Shown here piece after piece: positions 1 through 8,980 of a DNA stretch of 49,188 bases. The position numbers were made by a program, and so were the translations under genes. The stretch's first letter is position 1. The number at the start of each line of letters is the position of its first letter. Origin of the DNA: an uncultured Halanaerobiales bacterium (GTDB taxonomy: Bacteria > Bacillota > Halanaerobiia > Halanaerobiales > M55B127); contig CAJXKY010000015.1 of assembly GCA_913055675.1 (NCBI GenBank), positions 1 to 49,188 of the forward strand, given 5' to 3'. The notes under the pieces are model-generated. The model was not told where the DNA came from, ran no database searches, and was given only the letters and a program-made list of their open reading frames with translations.

Positions 1-84
1 GATAAATCAAGCCAGTCATAATTATCATATATTTATGGAGATCTATTAATGATCTCTAATCATATTATACGAGGGGGTCATCAG

Positions 85-1155
85 ATGAAAAGAGCCGGCA
101 AATTATCAAAAAAAAGAGCTCAAAAAGCAGGAGAGCCACCTGGATACTTATCATATTCTGATGTAAAAAAGAAAGAAAAAGTAAAGAGTAGTTATATTGA
201 TTATGATAAAGATAATTATACAGAAAAAGAAATAGAAAACATAGCGGAAAGTTTCAAATTTAAAGAAACTGATACAACCACCTGGATAAATATAGAAGGA
301 CTATCGGATATTGATATTATTACTAAACTAAGTTCTGAATATGATATTCATCCCCTTGTTCAAGAAGATATTTTTCATGCTCATCAGAGACCAAAAATTG
401 AAGAATACGAAAACTTTTTATATATTGTTGCTAATATGTTAAAATATAATGAAGTAAAAGAAGAAATCGAATCAGAACAGATCAGTTTGGTTTTGGGGGA
501 TGGCTTTGTAATAACCTTTCAGGAAAAGCCCGGGGATGTTTTTGACCCCATCAGACAGCGTTTGAAAAATAAAAACGGTAAAATCAGAAATATGAAAGCA
601 GACTATTTAGCTTATGCACTAATTGATGTATTAGTAGATAATTATTTCATAATTCTTGAAAAAATCAGTGATAGGATAGACGATATTGAAGAGCTTGTAA
701 AAGATCCTTCAGAAGAGATTCTTCATTCTTTATATGATTTAAAGAATGAAATGATTTTTCTAAGAAGATCGGTTTGGCCATTAAGAGAAGTTGTGAATAA
801 ATTACAAAAAGATGATAATGAATTTATGGGACAGACTGTTAAGATATACTTAAGGGATGTATATGACCATACTATTCAGGTTATTGAGACGGTGGAAACC
901 TTACGAGATGTGCTAGGCAGTATGCTTGATATTTATATGTCAAGTATCAGTAATAAGATGAATGAGGTAATGAAAGTATTAACTATTATAGCAACAATAT
1001 TTATTCCATTAACCTTTATTGCAGGAATTTATGGTATGAATTTTGAATACATGCCAGAGCTCTCCTTAACAAATGGTTATTTTATTGTCTTAATTGTAAT
1101 GTTAATAATAGCATTATATATGATATATTTTTTCAAGAAAAAGAAATGGCTGTAG
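85..1155 (+). CDS. corA: CorA-family Mg2+/Co2+ channel
   Basis: Predicted 356-residue divalent-cation channel of the inner membrane. The C-terminus carries two hydrophobic segments, with the family signature Gly-Met-Asn (YGMNF) between them and a short positively charged tail (FKKKKWL) after the second. The long acidic/helical N-terminal part is the usual cytoplasmic funnel. ATG at 85 is preferred over an upstream in-frame ATG at 49, because GAGGGGG at 71-77 sits eight bases before it. It stands alone and ends in a terminator hairpin. Family assignment is secure; whether Mg2+, Co2+ or another ion is transported cannot be read from the sequence. Confidence 0.93.
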   Translation: MKRAGKLSKKRAQKAGEPPGYLSYSDVKKKEKVKSSYIDYDKDNYTEKEIENIAESFKFKETDTTTWINIEGLSDIDIITKLSSEYDIHPLVQEDIFHAHQRPKIEEYENFLYIVANMLKYNEVKEEIESEQISLVLGDGFVITFQEKPGDVFDPIRQRLKNKNGKIRNMKADYLAYALIDVLVDNYFIILEKISDRIDDIEELVKDPSEEILHSLYDLKNEMIFLRRSVWPLREVVNKLQKDDNEFMGQTVKIYLRDVYDHTIQVIETVETLRDVLGSMLDIYMSSISNKMNEVMKVLTIIATIFIPLTFIAGIYGMNFEYMPELSLTNGYFIVLIVMLIIALYMIYFFKKKKWL

Positions 1156-1158
1156 AAA

Positions 1159-1196
1159 GCATCCCCAATCATTTATCTACGGATTGGGGTTCTTTA
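1159..1196 (+). terminator. Rho-independent terminator after corA
   Basis: The inverted repeat CCCCAATC (1163-1170) / GATTGGGG (1182-1189) is followed by TTCTTT, immediately downstream of the corA stop codon. Confidence 0.8.
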
Positions 1197-1289
1197 ATGT
1201 AAGTAAATAGTTAATAAAATATTAATATTATAATAATAAATTATGAATTTTTAACCCTTATAATTAAATTATAAAGTATTCTCATAATT

Positions 1290-1305
1290 TCACATATTTA
1301 TGTGA
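1290..1305. promoter_or_regulatory. Perfect 16-bp palindrome upstream of the efflux operon
   Basis: TCACAT-attt-ATGTGA is a perfect inverted repeat 60 bp before the first efflux gene, in an otherwise A/T-only intergenic region. It looks like a dimeric repressor or activator site. The protein that binds it is unknown; the operon's own OmpR-type regulator usually prefers direct repeats. Confidence 0.4.
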
Positions 1306-1364
1306 TATTTATAAGTAATTTATAAATTAAAATCTATTTAAGAGAGTAGCGGGAGGTAAAGATA

Positions 1365-2429
1365 ATGAAGAAAAGATTTACAATTTTACCATTAATTTTA
1401 GTAGCGGTATTAATTTTTTCGCCAACATTATTTGCAGAAAGTATTGAGTTGAATTTAGAAAAAGCTTATCAGTTGACATTAGAAGATAATACATCTTTAA
1501 AAATTGCTCAAAAAGATCTTGATAATAAGAAAATTCAATATCAAAGGGCAAAAGCAGAAAATCTAATGAACCAGTCTAATTATAGTGAACTACAGGCTGA
1601 ATATAATTTAGCAGCAGCTAGAAACAGCTATATAGAGACAGCAAACAATTTACTTAAAGAGACATTACAACATTACACAGAAATATTATTAAAGGATAAA
1701 AATATTGAAACATTAAATAAACAGATTATCTTAAATGAAAATCGCTTAAATGAAGTTGAAGCCCAGTATGAAGTTGGTGAAAAAAGTCAGTTAGATATTT
1801 TAGAACAACAGATAAAGTTAAATGACCTTATTCAGGAACGTGAACAACTTAAAAATGAATATGAGCAGTTAAAAACAGAATTTAAAGTAAGTTTAGGTAT
1901 TGATAAAGATATAGATTTACAGCTTGCAGAATTAGATCAACCTGAATATCTTAATTTAGAAGAAAAAGAAATTAAAGAAAAGGCTCTTAATAATAGTTGG
2001 GGTTTAAAATTAACCAAATTAAATCATGAATTAGCAAAAACAGACCAGAAGAGAAAAGAAGTAACATCTTCTTCTGAAATGACTAAAAAGGTTACAGATA
2101 ATCAAGTTGAAATTGCCGAACTTGAGTTAGATAAACAAAAACAGAATATAAAAAATAGAGCTAGGGAACTAACCAATCAAATAAGTAATATAAAAAACAA
2201 CATAAAACTTCATCGAGATAAAATAAAGAGTGCTCGAGAAACCTATGAGATTTTAAAAGAACAAAATAAATCTGGTTTAATTACAGATAATGAACTTTAT
2301 GAAGGAGAAATTTCCTTATTGCAGTCTGAATATCAACTATATAATTCATATATGCAGTATTATCTTCAAGCCCAAAACATTAAACAGTTTATGAATCCGA
2401 AAGCCGGGGTGTTAGAAGATGAAAAATAA
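1365..2429 (+). CDS. TolC-family protein lacking the beta-barrel segments
   Basis: A 354-residue exported protein with a signal peptide (about 1-24, cleavage near LFA-ES). It has two copies of the TolC coiled-coil hairpin: one around 28-180, with the conserved FEVGE-like turn written YEVGEKSQLDILEQQ, and one around 200-345 (KSGLITDNELYEGE). In normal outer-membrane efflux proteins each repeat contains a stretch of beta strands that forms the barrel. Here those positions (about 66-76 and 232-245) are only short polar linkers, so the protein is about 100 residues shorter than typical. It overlaps the next TolC gene by 11 bp, so the two are co-translated. It is likely periplasmic and helical; its role is inferred. 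Confidence 0.8.
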   Translation: MKKRFTILPLILVAVLIFSPTLFAESIELNLEKAYQLTLEDNTSLKIAQKDLDNKKIQYQRAKAENLMNQSNYSELQAEYNLAAARNSYIETANNLLKETLQHYTEILLKDKNIETLNKQIILNENRLNEVEAQYEVGEKSQLDILEQQIKLNDLIQEREQLKNEYEQLKTEFKVSLGIDKDIDLQLAELDQPEYLNLEEKEIKEKALNNSWGLKLTKLNHELAKTDQKRKEVTSSSEMTKKVTDNQVEIAELELDKQKQNIKNRARELTNQISNIKNNIKLHRDKIKSARETYEILKEQNKSGLITDNELYEGEISLLQSEYQLYNSYMQYYLQAQNIKQFMNPKAGVLEDEK

Positions 2430-3807
2430 ATATAGTGTTATATTATTTATTGCAATATTAACTCTATTGTCCTTAACCTCCGGTCTACAGGCGGCAGAAT
2501 ATAATTTAGAAGAATTGATTACAAAGGGTTTAAATAACAATTTAGAGATAAGACAATTAGAAAATGATATCGAAACAACAAAACGAGATATTAAATTAGG
2601 TAAATCACGTAGTGATTGGCAAGCTAATTTAAATTTAAATAAAGTTTTAATTGAAGAAGATACTGTTGAAATAAATCAGATTAATGAAAAAGTTAATGTT
2701 TCATTAAATAAAAAATTATCTGAGGATAATATAAATGTTAATCCAACAGTTTCTTATGATTTTGATGGATCAGATGTTATTTATGGTATGAATGTTAATA
2801 TGAATATATATCCGAATTTACCTTCCGAAAATATAAAAAGATTAATAAGATTAAATAATCAATTGAATCAGCAAAAAAAGGAACTTAATACTTTAAAAGC
2901 AAAATTAGTCAAGGAATGGCTCAATAAATATTATCAATTGGTAAGATTAGAAGAAGAACTTAATATTTTAAAAGATAGATTAGAACTTGCTGAAAATAAT
3001 TATGCTGAATTAAAAGAAAAGGCTGAAATAAATGAAGCTGGACAGCAAGAATTATTACAGGGAGAAGCAGATTTAAAAGATGCAGAATACAATTTAAAAG
3101 AAACAGAACATCAGTATTCGCAATTAAAGACTTCTTTAATGAATAGTCTCCAATTAGAAAAAAATGATGATATTATTTTAAATACGGAAAATAAAATAAT
3201 AGTTGATTTGAAAGAAGAAACCAATAATATAGAGTTAGATAAATTAAATAAAAAACAATTAATAGAAAATATAATGAAATCAAGTAGTCAATTTATAACT
3301 AATATCAATCAAAAAAGTTATCTTAAAAAAGAACTTAATTGGCTCCAAAAAGAGGATTCCCCCCAAGTAAGTGTTGAGGGTAGCTATAACAGTCAAACCG
3401 ATTTTTCTGCTGTTTTAAATATAAACTATAATATATTTGATAGTGGTGTAAATGAGTTAGAAGTAGAAAATAAAAAACAGTCAATAGAAGATAATGAACT
3501 CGCTTTAAAAAATCTTTATTTAGAAACGGAATCGAGTCTACAACAATTAATTGATAAAGTAGAATTAGCCAAAATGAGTGTAAAGAAAAACAAAATACTT
3601 TTTGAAAAAGCAGTTGAAGAAACAGATATAATTACTCGACAATATAAAGCTGGAGCTATAGAAGAAGAAGTTTTAACAAATAAAAAGTTGAACAAAAAGT
3701 CAGCTCAAGTAAATTTAAAACGTGCTAACGATAATTTATTTATAAATAAATTAGAATTACTAATTATGACAAAGCCAACTAGTGTTGTGCAGGAGGTTCA
3801 TCATTAA
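2419..3807 (+). CDS. TolC-type outer-membrane efflux protein
   Basis: A 462-residue OEP-family protein with a signal peptide (about 1-26, ending LQAA-E). It has two coiled-coil repeats, each containing a beta-strand-rich insert: about 67-135 (DWQANLNLNK onward) and about 325-345 (SPQVSVEGSY onward, ending in the NIFDSG turn). That is the expected TolC layout, with a trimeric barrel and periplasmic tunnel, and it supports a diderm envelope. It sits between the barrel-less paralogue and the adaptor gene, whose ATG overlaps this gene's stop codon. It is probably the outer-membrane exit of the pump encoded downstream. Confidence 0.87.
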   Translation: MKNKYSVILFIAILTLLSLTSGLQAAEYNLEELITKGLNNNLEIRQLENDIETTKRDIKLGKSRSDWQANLNLNKVLIEEDTVEINQINEKVNVSLNKKLSEDNINVNPTVSYDFDGSDVIYGMNVNMNIYPNLPSENIKRLIRLNNQLNQQKKELNTLKAKLVKEWLNKYYQLVRLEEELNILKDRLELAENNYAELKEKAEINEAGQQELLQGEADLKDAEYNLKETEHQYSQLKTSLMNSLQLEKNDDIILNTENKIIVDLKEETNNIELDKLNKKQLIENIMKSSSQFITNINQKSYLKKELNWLQKEDSPQVSVEGSYNSQTDFSAVLNINYNIFDSGVNELEVENKKQSIEDNELALKNLYLETESSLQQLIDKVELAKMSVKKNKILFEKAVEETDIITRQYKAGAIEEEVLTNKKLNKKSAQVNLKRANDNLFINKLELLIMTKPTSVVQEVHH

Positions 3808-4829
3808 TGAAAAAGAAAATACTGATAGCAATCCTTGTTATTTTAGTATTTGCAGGTGGATATTTTGGATATACCAGATATTATCAAAAAAACTTAGTTG
3901 ACCAAAAGCAATCAATAGATGAAAATAATACTATGGAAGTAACTACAGGAAGTATGAAAAAATCTATTCCGGTCAGTGGTAATATATATCCAATTGAAGA
4001 ACAAGCTTTATCTTTTTCTACTCCAGGAACAGTTTCTTCTGTCAATATAGAAGAAGGAGAGACCATTTCCCAAGGTGATATATTAATTGAGTTGAAAAAT
4101 AACAAAACAAAGCTTGAATTAATAAGAGCAAAAAATAATTATCAAAATGTACAGATAAATGGTTCAAAAAATGCTATTGAAGAAGCAAAGTTAAATTATG
4201 AAATTGCACAAGAAAATTTTCAAGAAACACAATTAAAAGCTCCCTACTCTGGTGTTGTAACTGAATTGTTAGTGCAAGAAGGAGATTATATAAATAGCGG
4301 TCAAAAAGTGGCTACTTTAATTGACAACACTAATTATGAAGTTAAAGCCAACATTGATGAAAGTGAATTAGCAAATCTTAAAGTCGGACAAGACGTAGAG
4401 ATTAGCATGGAGGCTTTGCCTGGGTTACAACTAACAGGACAGTTGACTGAAATTAGTTCTAAAGCTGAAAGCACCAGTGGGGTAGTAACAGTTCCAATAA
4501 CAGTTTTAATTGATTCAGTTAATAACTCCTTTAAACCCGGGTTATCAGCTGACATGGAAATTATAACAGAATTTGTGAATGACAAAATTATAATACCGGT
4601 AACTGCAATTGTTAATAGAGAAGGTAAAAAAATGGTGCAAAAAGTTGTTGATCAAGAAACTGAATTAGTAGAAGTGGAAACTGGTTTAACAAATGGATTA
4701 AAAATTGTTGTCCAGTCCGGGCTGGAGGCCGGTGAAAAAATAGTTGTAAATAGTGCAGGTAAAGGTAATACAAATAATGTTCAAAGAGGGTCAAATAATT
4801 TCTCAGGACCTCCTATGGGAGGTAACTAA
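3807..4829 (+). CDS. MacA/HlyD-family periplasmic adaptor
   Basis: A 340-residue membrane-fusion protein. One N-terminal membrane anchor (about 4-22) is followed by a split biotinyl-lipoyl domain (halves around 75-100 and 145-170, VVTELLVQEGDYINSGQK), a beta-barrel domain and a membrane-proximal domain. The helical hairpin between the lipoyl halves is short, only about 20 residues per arm, so it would reach less far across the periplasm than typical MacA. The C-terminal tail is Gly/Asn-rich. It links the MacB-like transporter to the outer-membrane protein. The start codon overlaps the preceding TolC stop, with AGGAGG upstream. Confidence 0.87.
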   Translation: MKKKILIAILVILVFAGGYFGYTRYYQKNLVDQKQSIDENNTMEVTTGSMKKSIPVSGNIYPIEEQALSFSTPGTVSSVNIEEGETISQGDILIELKNNKTKLELIRAKNNYQNVQINGSKNAIEEAKLNYEIAQENFQETQLKAPYSGVVTELLVQEGDYINSGQKVATLIDNTNYEVKANIDESELANLKVGQDVEISMEALPGLQLTGQLTEISSKAESTSGVVTVPITVLIDSVNNSFKPGLSADMEIITEFVNDKIIIPVTAIVNREGKKMVQKVVDQETELVEVETGLTNGLKIVVQSGLEAGEKIVVNSAGKGNTNNVQRGSNNFSGPPMGGN

Positions 4830-4830
4830 A

Positions 4831-5505
4831 GTGATTAAAGTAAAGGATATATCAAAAATATATGAAAATGGTAAAATAGAGGTTGAAGCTGTAAAAGGTG
4901 TTTCTTTTGAGATTGATGAGGGAGAACTGGTTTCAATTATGGGGCCATCAGGCTCTGGGAAATCAACGTTGATGCATATCCTGGGATGTTTAGATAAAGC
5001 GACTTCAGGTTATTATAGTTTAAATAAACAAGATATTTCAAAAGCAACTGAAAAGGAACTTGCAGAAATCAGAAATAAAGATGTAGGTTTTGTTTTCCAA
5101 CAGTTTAATTTATTGGGAAGATCTACTGTTCTTCACAATGTGGAAATGCCTTTAATATATAGTGGAATGAGTAAAAAAGAAAGAATTGAAAGATCAAAAG
5201 ACCTTTTAGTAAAGGTTGGACTTGGTCATAGAATGGACCATTATCCAAATGAAATATCAGGTGGACAAAAACAACGGGTTGCTGTAGCTAGAGCTTTGGC
5301 AAATAACCCTTCTTTAATATTGGCAGATGAACCGACCGGTAATTTAGATACAAAAACAGGTGAAGAGATTATGGATCTCTTACAAAAATTAAATGATCAG
5401 GGACATACAATAATATTAGTAACACACGAAGATAATATAGCAGCATATGCAGAGCGGACGATTAAACTTGTAGATGGTCGGATTAAAGAGGATGTGCCAG
5501 CATGA
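4831..5505 (+). CDS. MacB/LolD-type ABC transporter ATPase
   Basis: A 224-residue nucleotide-binding subunit. It has Walker [10 protein letters not shown], the Q-loop QQFNLL, the signature SGGQKQR, Walker [13 protein letters not shown] and the switch His in THED. The start is GTG at 4831, directly after the adaptor stop, with GGGAGGT at 4817-4823. An in-frame ATG at 4753 would lie inside the adaptor gene and have no ribosome site. The [10 protein letters not shown] wording is typical of MacB/LolD/FtsE-type ATPases that drive mechanotransmission rather than a substrate channel. It partners the following permease, which overlaps by 4 bp. Confidence 0.92.
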   Translation: MIKVKDISKIYENGKIEVEAVKGVSFEIDEGELVSIMGPSGSGKSTLMHILGCLDKATSGYYSLNKQDISKATEKELAEIRNKDVGFVFQQFNLLGRSTVLHNVEMPLIYSGMSKKERIERSKDLLVKVGLGHRMDHYPNEISGGQKQRVAVARALANNPSLILADEPTGNLDTKTGEEIMDLLQKLNDQGHTIILVTHEDNIAAYAERTIKLVDGRIKEDVPA

Positions 5506-6713
5506 TTTTTGAAACAATAAAAATTGCTTTTCAAAGTCTTTATTCCAATAAATTAAGGACCCTATTATCAATGCTCGGTATCATTATAGGTGTTAGTGCT
5601 GTAATTGCGGTTGTTTCAATTGCTTCTGGTTCTCAGGCCCAGATAACTTCACAAATTTCTGATCTTGGTTCAAATTTAATAAATATTAGTCCGGGAGTAA
5701 GTAGGGGGTGGGGTGGAAGCATAAGTAGATCATCTACTGATCTATTTACATTACAGTTAGGTGAAGAAATTGAAAAGAATAGTCCACATGTAAAAAGGGT
5801 AGTACCTACTGGAAGTGCTGGTGGATTATTTATCAAAGGGAATAATAATTTTCGAGCAAATGTAGTCGGGACCGAAGAAGATTATCAAGCAATAAATAAA
5901 TATTATCCTGCTCAAGGAATATTTTTTACTGATTATGATGTAAAAAACAGTACAAATGTTATAGTACTAGGCTCAGATCTAATTGCAGAATTATTCCCGG
6001 AATCTGACCCCGTAGGCCAAAATATAAAGTATAATATTAATAATCGCACCCATATTTTTAAAGTTATTGGAGTTATGGAAAACAAAGGACGTGGAATTAC
6101 AGGTAATCTAAATGGACAAGCTTATATACCGATTACTACTTTCATGAATAAAATAAGTAATAGTAATTATGTAAGTAACTTCGTAGCACAGGCCAATTCA
6201 AGCGAAACTGCTAACCAGGCTTTAGATGAGATTAAATATTTACTCGATAATTATATATCGGAAAATGATGAATATAATATATTTAGTCAGGACCAGTTAT
6301 TAACCACAATTAATGATGCTACTAATACTATGAAATTGATGATAATAGGTATTGCTGCAATATCATTATTAGTTGGTGGGATTGGTATTATGAATATTAT
6401 GTTGGTTTCAGTAACAGAAAGAACTAGAGAAATTGGAATTAGAAAAGCACTCGGTGCTAAAAAGAAAGATATATTATTCCAATTTTTAATTGAATCCTTA
6501 ACATTAAGTAGTGTTGGTGGTATTATAGGTATAATAGTAGGTGGTTTAGCTGCCTATTTCATAGCTCAAGTTGGAGGATGGCCATTTATCATGTCCATTT
6601 CAATAATCGCATTGGCTTTTTCATTTTCACTAGTTGTCGGGATGTTTTTTGGTATCTATCCTGCTTATAGAGCTTCAAAACTAGATCCGGTTGATGCATT
6701 AAGTTATGAATAG
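5502..6713 (+). CDS. MacB-type ABC permease (FtsX family)
   Basis: A 403-residue permease. One TM helix near the N-terminus (about 20-42, LSMLGIIIGVSAVIAVVSIA) is followed by a large periplasmic MacB core domain (about 45-275) and three C-terminal TM helices. The FtsX-family signature between TM2 and TM3 reads RTREIGIRKALGA. In MacB the ATPase is fused to this protein; here they are separate genes overlapping by 4 bp. With the adaptor and TolC-like proteins it should form a tripartite efflux machine. The substrate (macrolide, peptide, lipid or siderophore) cannot be told from sequence. Confidence 0.9.
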   Translation: MIFETIKIAFQSLYSNKLRTLLSMLGIIIGVSAVIAVVSIASGSQAQITSQISDLGSNLINISPGVSRGWGGSISRSSTDLFTLQLGEEIEKNSPHVKRVVPTGSAGGLFIKGNNNFRANVVGTEEDYQAINKYYPAQGIFFTDYDVKNSTNVIVLGSDLIAELFPESDPVGQNIKYNINNRTHIFKVIGVMENKGRGITGNLNGQAYIPITTFMNKISNSNYVSNFVAQANSSETANQALDEIKYLLDNYISENDEYNIFSQDQLLTTINDATNTMKLMIIGIAAISLLVGGIGIMNIMLVSVTERTREIGIRKALGAKKKDILFQFLIESLTLSSVGGIIGIIVGGLAAYFIAQVGGWPFIMSISIIALAFSFSLVVGMFFGIYPAYRASKLDPVDALSYE

Positions 6714-6738
6714 AAAATGATAGTTAGAGGGTGAGAGC

Positions 6739-7416
6739 ATGTCCTATAAAGTATATTTAGTAGAAGATGATAAAAACTTAAATTCAATATTAACTTCCTA
6801 TCTTGAAAATGAAAACTGGAGTGTAAAATCTTTTAAAGATGGGTTATCGGCTGAAAAAGCTATCGAAGAAAAACCGGACTTATGGGTTTTAGATATAATG
6901 TTACCGGATATAGATGGTTTTGAATTAATTGATAAAATCAAAGAAAATGATCCAGAAGTTCCCGTTATCTTTATTTCTGCCCGAGATGAAGATTTAGATC
7001 GGATAACTGGTTTAGAAAAAGGTAGTGATGATTATATCGCAAAACCTTTTTCACCGCGAGAACTTATTATTAGGATTAAAAATCTCTTTAAAAGGATTTA
7101 TGATGATGGTGAAAAAGAGAAAGTTATAGAATATGGTGATTATATAATTAATCTAAAAGCTAGGAATGTTAAAATAAAAAATAACGGAGAAGAAATCATA
7201 GAACTAACCTCAAGAGAATTTGACTTATTACAATATTTTCTTAATAATATATCACATGCTTTAACAAGAGAACAAATTTTAAACAATGTTTGGGGAAGAG
7301 ATTATTTTGGATCAGACCGTGTAGTTGATGACTTAATTAGAAGATTAAGGAAAAAATTACCGGAGTTAAAGATAGAAACTATTTATGGTCATGGTTACCG
7401 GATGGTGGAAGAATGA
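6739..7416 (+). CDS. OmpR/PhoB-family response regulator
   Basis: A 225-residue regulator. The receiver domain (about 1-120) has the acidic pocket E9-D10-D11, phospho-acceptor Asp52 (LDIMLPD) and conserved Lys in AKPF. The C-terminal winged helix (about 130-225) ends YGHGYRM as in PhoB/OmpR proteins. It follows the permease by 25 bp and overlaps the sensor kinase by 4 bp, so it probably controls the upstream pump operon in response to its cognate kinase. Confidence 0.92.
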   Translation: MSYKVYLVEDDKNLNSILTSYLENENWSVKSFKDGLSAEKAIEEKPDLWVLDIMLPDIDGFELIDKIKENDPEVPVIFISARDEDLDRITGLEKGSDDYIAKPFSPRELIIRIKNLFKRIYDDGEKEKVIEYGDYIINLKARNVKIKNNGEEIIELTSREFDLLQYFLNNISHALTREQILNNVWGRDYFGSDRVVDDLIRRLRKKLPELKIETIYGHGYRMVEE

Positions 7417-8780
7417 GTTTTAATTTAAAAGATAAACCCCTTTCAATACAAATCTGGATAATATTGGGTGTAATTTTAGGTGGCATTGCTATTATTATAT
7501 CCATAATTATTCCTATAATTTTACGAAGTTCCTTTACAAGGGAAACTTATGCCCGTCTAGAAGATGCACAGGAATACTTAATAAACTATGGTAATCTTGA
7601 AGAAGAACTTTTTGACAATTATTTTTCTATTCCTAAAGAAAATAACAGACTTAATACCCCTCCTTTTCGAATAGTCAGGCATACTTTAATAACTCCAGAA
7701 GGGATGATGGTTGGAAGTAATACACCAGTTCAATATGGAGAATTATTTGTGCAAGATGCTCTTAAACAATCAAGAGAAGTTAAAAATTATGAGCATAAGC
7801 TTGATGAAAGAGAATTGTTTTATTTAATCAGGAAAGTAAATATAGAGGGGAATCCTTTCTATTTAGTTTCCTATATCTCAAGTACTTACCGGGATAATCT
7901 TGTAGAAATTATATTCAACCAACTGATAAAATTATTAATTATAATTACAGCAGTAAGTTGGTTAGCGTCGTTTTTATTAACTAGATATTTAACCAGACCT
8001 CTTAAAAAATTAGAAGGTAAAGTTAAAAATATTGCTAATAAAAAATGGGATGTTCCTGTAGACTTAAATAGAAATGATGAGATAGGTAAATTAGGTAAAA
8101 CTATAGATTGGATGCGTAAACAACTTATTGAAAGAAACGAAAAACAGCAGGAATTTTTACAAGAAGCTTCCCATGAAATGAAAACTCCTATTATGGTTAT
8201 TAGAAGTTATATACAGTCTCTTATGGATGGAATAATTCCAAAAGAGGAGATGGATAAAACACTTAAGAATATGGAAGATGAAACATTTAAGATGGAAAAA
8301 AGAGTTAATTCCCTTCTTAATATAACTAAGATGGATCATTTAGCTAATCAATCTCTTCAATTAGAGAAGGTAAAATTAAATGAACTAATTTTAAAGAAAG
8401 TAAATAGATTCGAGTGGCGCAATGTAGAAATGGACTGGGAACTAGATTTAACAGAGCTTTCTTTACAATGTGATAGAGAAAAAATAGAAGTAGTATTAGA
8501 TAATTTATTTGATAACCAGTTAAAATATGCTGAAAATAAGGTTAAAGTTAATTTATATAAAGAAGATGGAGAGATATTAATAAAAGTTTATAATGATGGG
8601 CCGAAGATTAAAGAAGAAAACAAAGAAAAAATATTTAAAAAGTTTCAAAAAGGAAAAGACGGGGAATATGGTTTAGGTTTAGCCATTTCTAAATTCATAA
8701 TAGAACTTCATGAGGGAGAGATTTGGGTAGAAAATGAAAATAAAGGTGTTAGTTTTTATATAAAAATTCCGTCTAAATAG
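7413..8780 (+). CDS. Membrane sensor histidine kinase
   Basis: A 455-residue EnvZ-type kinase. TM1 is about 14-36, an extracytoplasmic sensor domain about 37-170, TM2 about 170-190 and HAMP about 190-243. HisKA carries the phospho-accepting His254 (ASHEMKTP). The HATPase domain has its N-box (DNLFDNQLKYAEN), a G1 box written YNDGP and the G2 box GLGLAISKF. The sensor domain matches no ligand domain I recognise. It is the last gene of the operon, before a terminator. It presumably senses envelope stress or a pump substrate. Confidence 0.9.
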   Translation: MSFNLKDKPLSIQIWIILGVILGGIAIIISIIIPIILRSSFTRETYARLEDAQEYLINYGNLEEELFDNYFSIPKENNRLNTPPFRIVRHTLITPEGMMVGSNTPVQYGELFVQDALKQSREVKNYEHKLDERELFYLIRKVNIEGNPFYLVSYISSTYRDNLVEIIFNQLIKLLIIITAVSWLASFLLTRYLTRPLKKLEGKVKNIANKKWDVPVDLNRNDEIGKLGKTIDWMRKQLIERNEKQQEFLQEASHEMKTPIMVIRSYIQSLMDGIIPKEEMDKTLKNMEDETFKMEKRVNSLLNITKMDHLANQSLQLEKVKLNELILKKVNRFEWRNVEMDWELDLTELSLQCDREKIEVVLDNLFDNQLKYAENKVKVNLYKEDGEILIKVYNDGPKIKEENKEKIFKKFQKGKDGEYGLGLAISKFIIELHEGEIWVENENKGVSFYIKIPSK

Positions 8781-8800
8781 ATACAATATGTTTTGATATG

Positions 8801-8826
8801 GGTCGCCTTACAGGCGGCCTTTTTCT
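8801..8826 (+). terminator. Terminator after the efflux/two-component operon
   Basis: GGTCGCC (8801-8807), loop TTACA, GGCGGCC (8813-8819), then TTTTTC. One G-T wobble in the stem. Confidence 0.88.
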
Positions 8827-8913
8827 AGTTATATAGAATAAAAGAATAAATATTAAAAAAATTAAAAAAACAAGCAGGAATTTAATCAAAAATCTTGAAA
8901 CCATATTATAGAA

Positions 8914-8944
8914 ACGACAATAACAAATTATATACGACATTATC
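8914..8944. promoter_or_regulatory. 20-bp-spaced direct repeats upstream of the IclR gene
   Basis: AACGACAATAAC and TACGACATTATC share the core ACGACA at 8914-8919 and 8934-8939. They are exactly 20 bp apart, about two helical turns, so they present the same DNA face. A TATAAT lies at 8955-8960. They are candidate binding sites for the IclR regulator itself or another factor. Confidence 0.35.
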
Positions 8945-8980
8945 GAATAAACAATATAATAATTTTAGGAGGCGATAGCT

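Noticed and set aside
1..84. Possible Mg2+ riboswitch upstream of corA
   Set aside because: Only a 6-bp hairpin (GAGATC/GATCTC, 38-56) is visible; far too little sequence lies within the window for an M-box.
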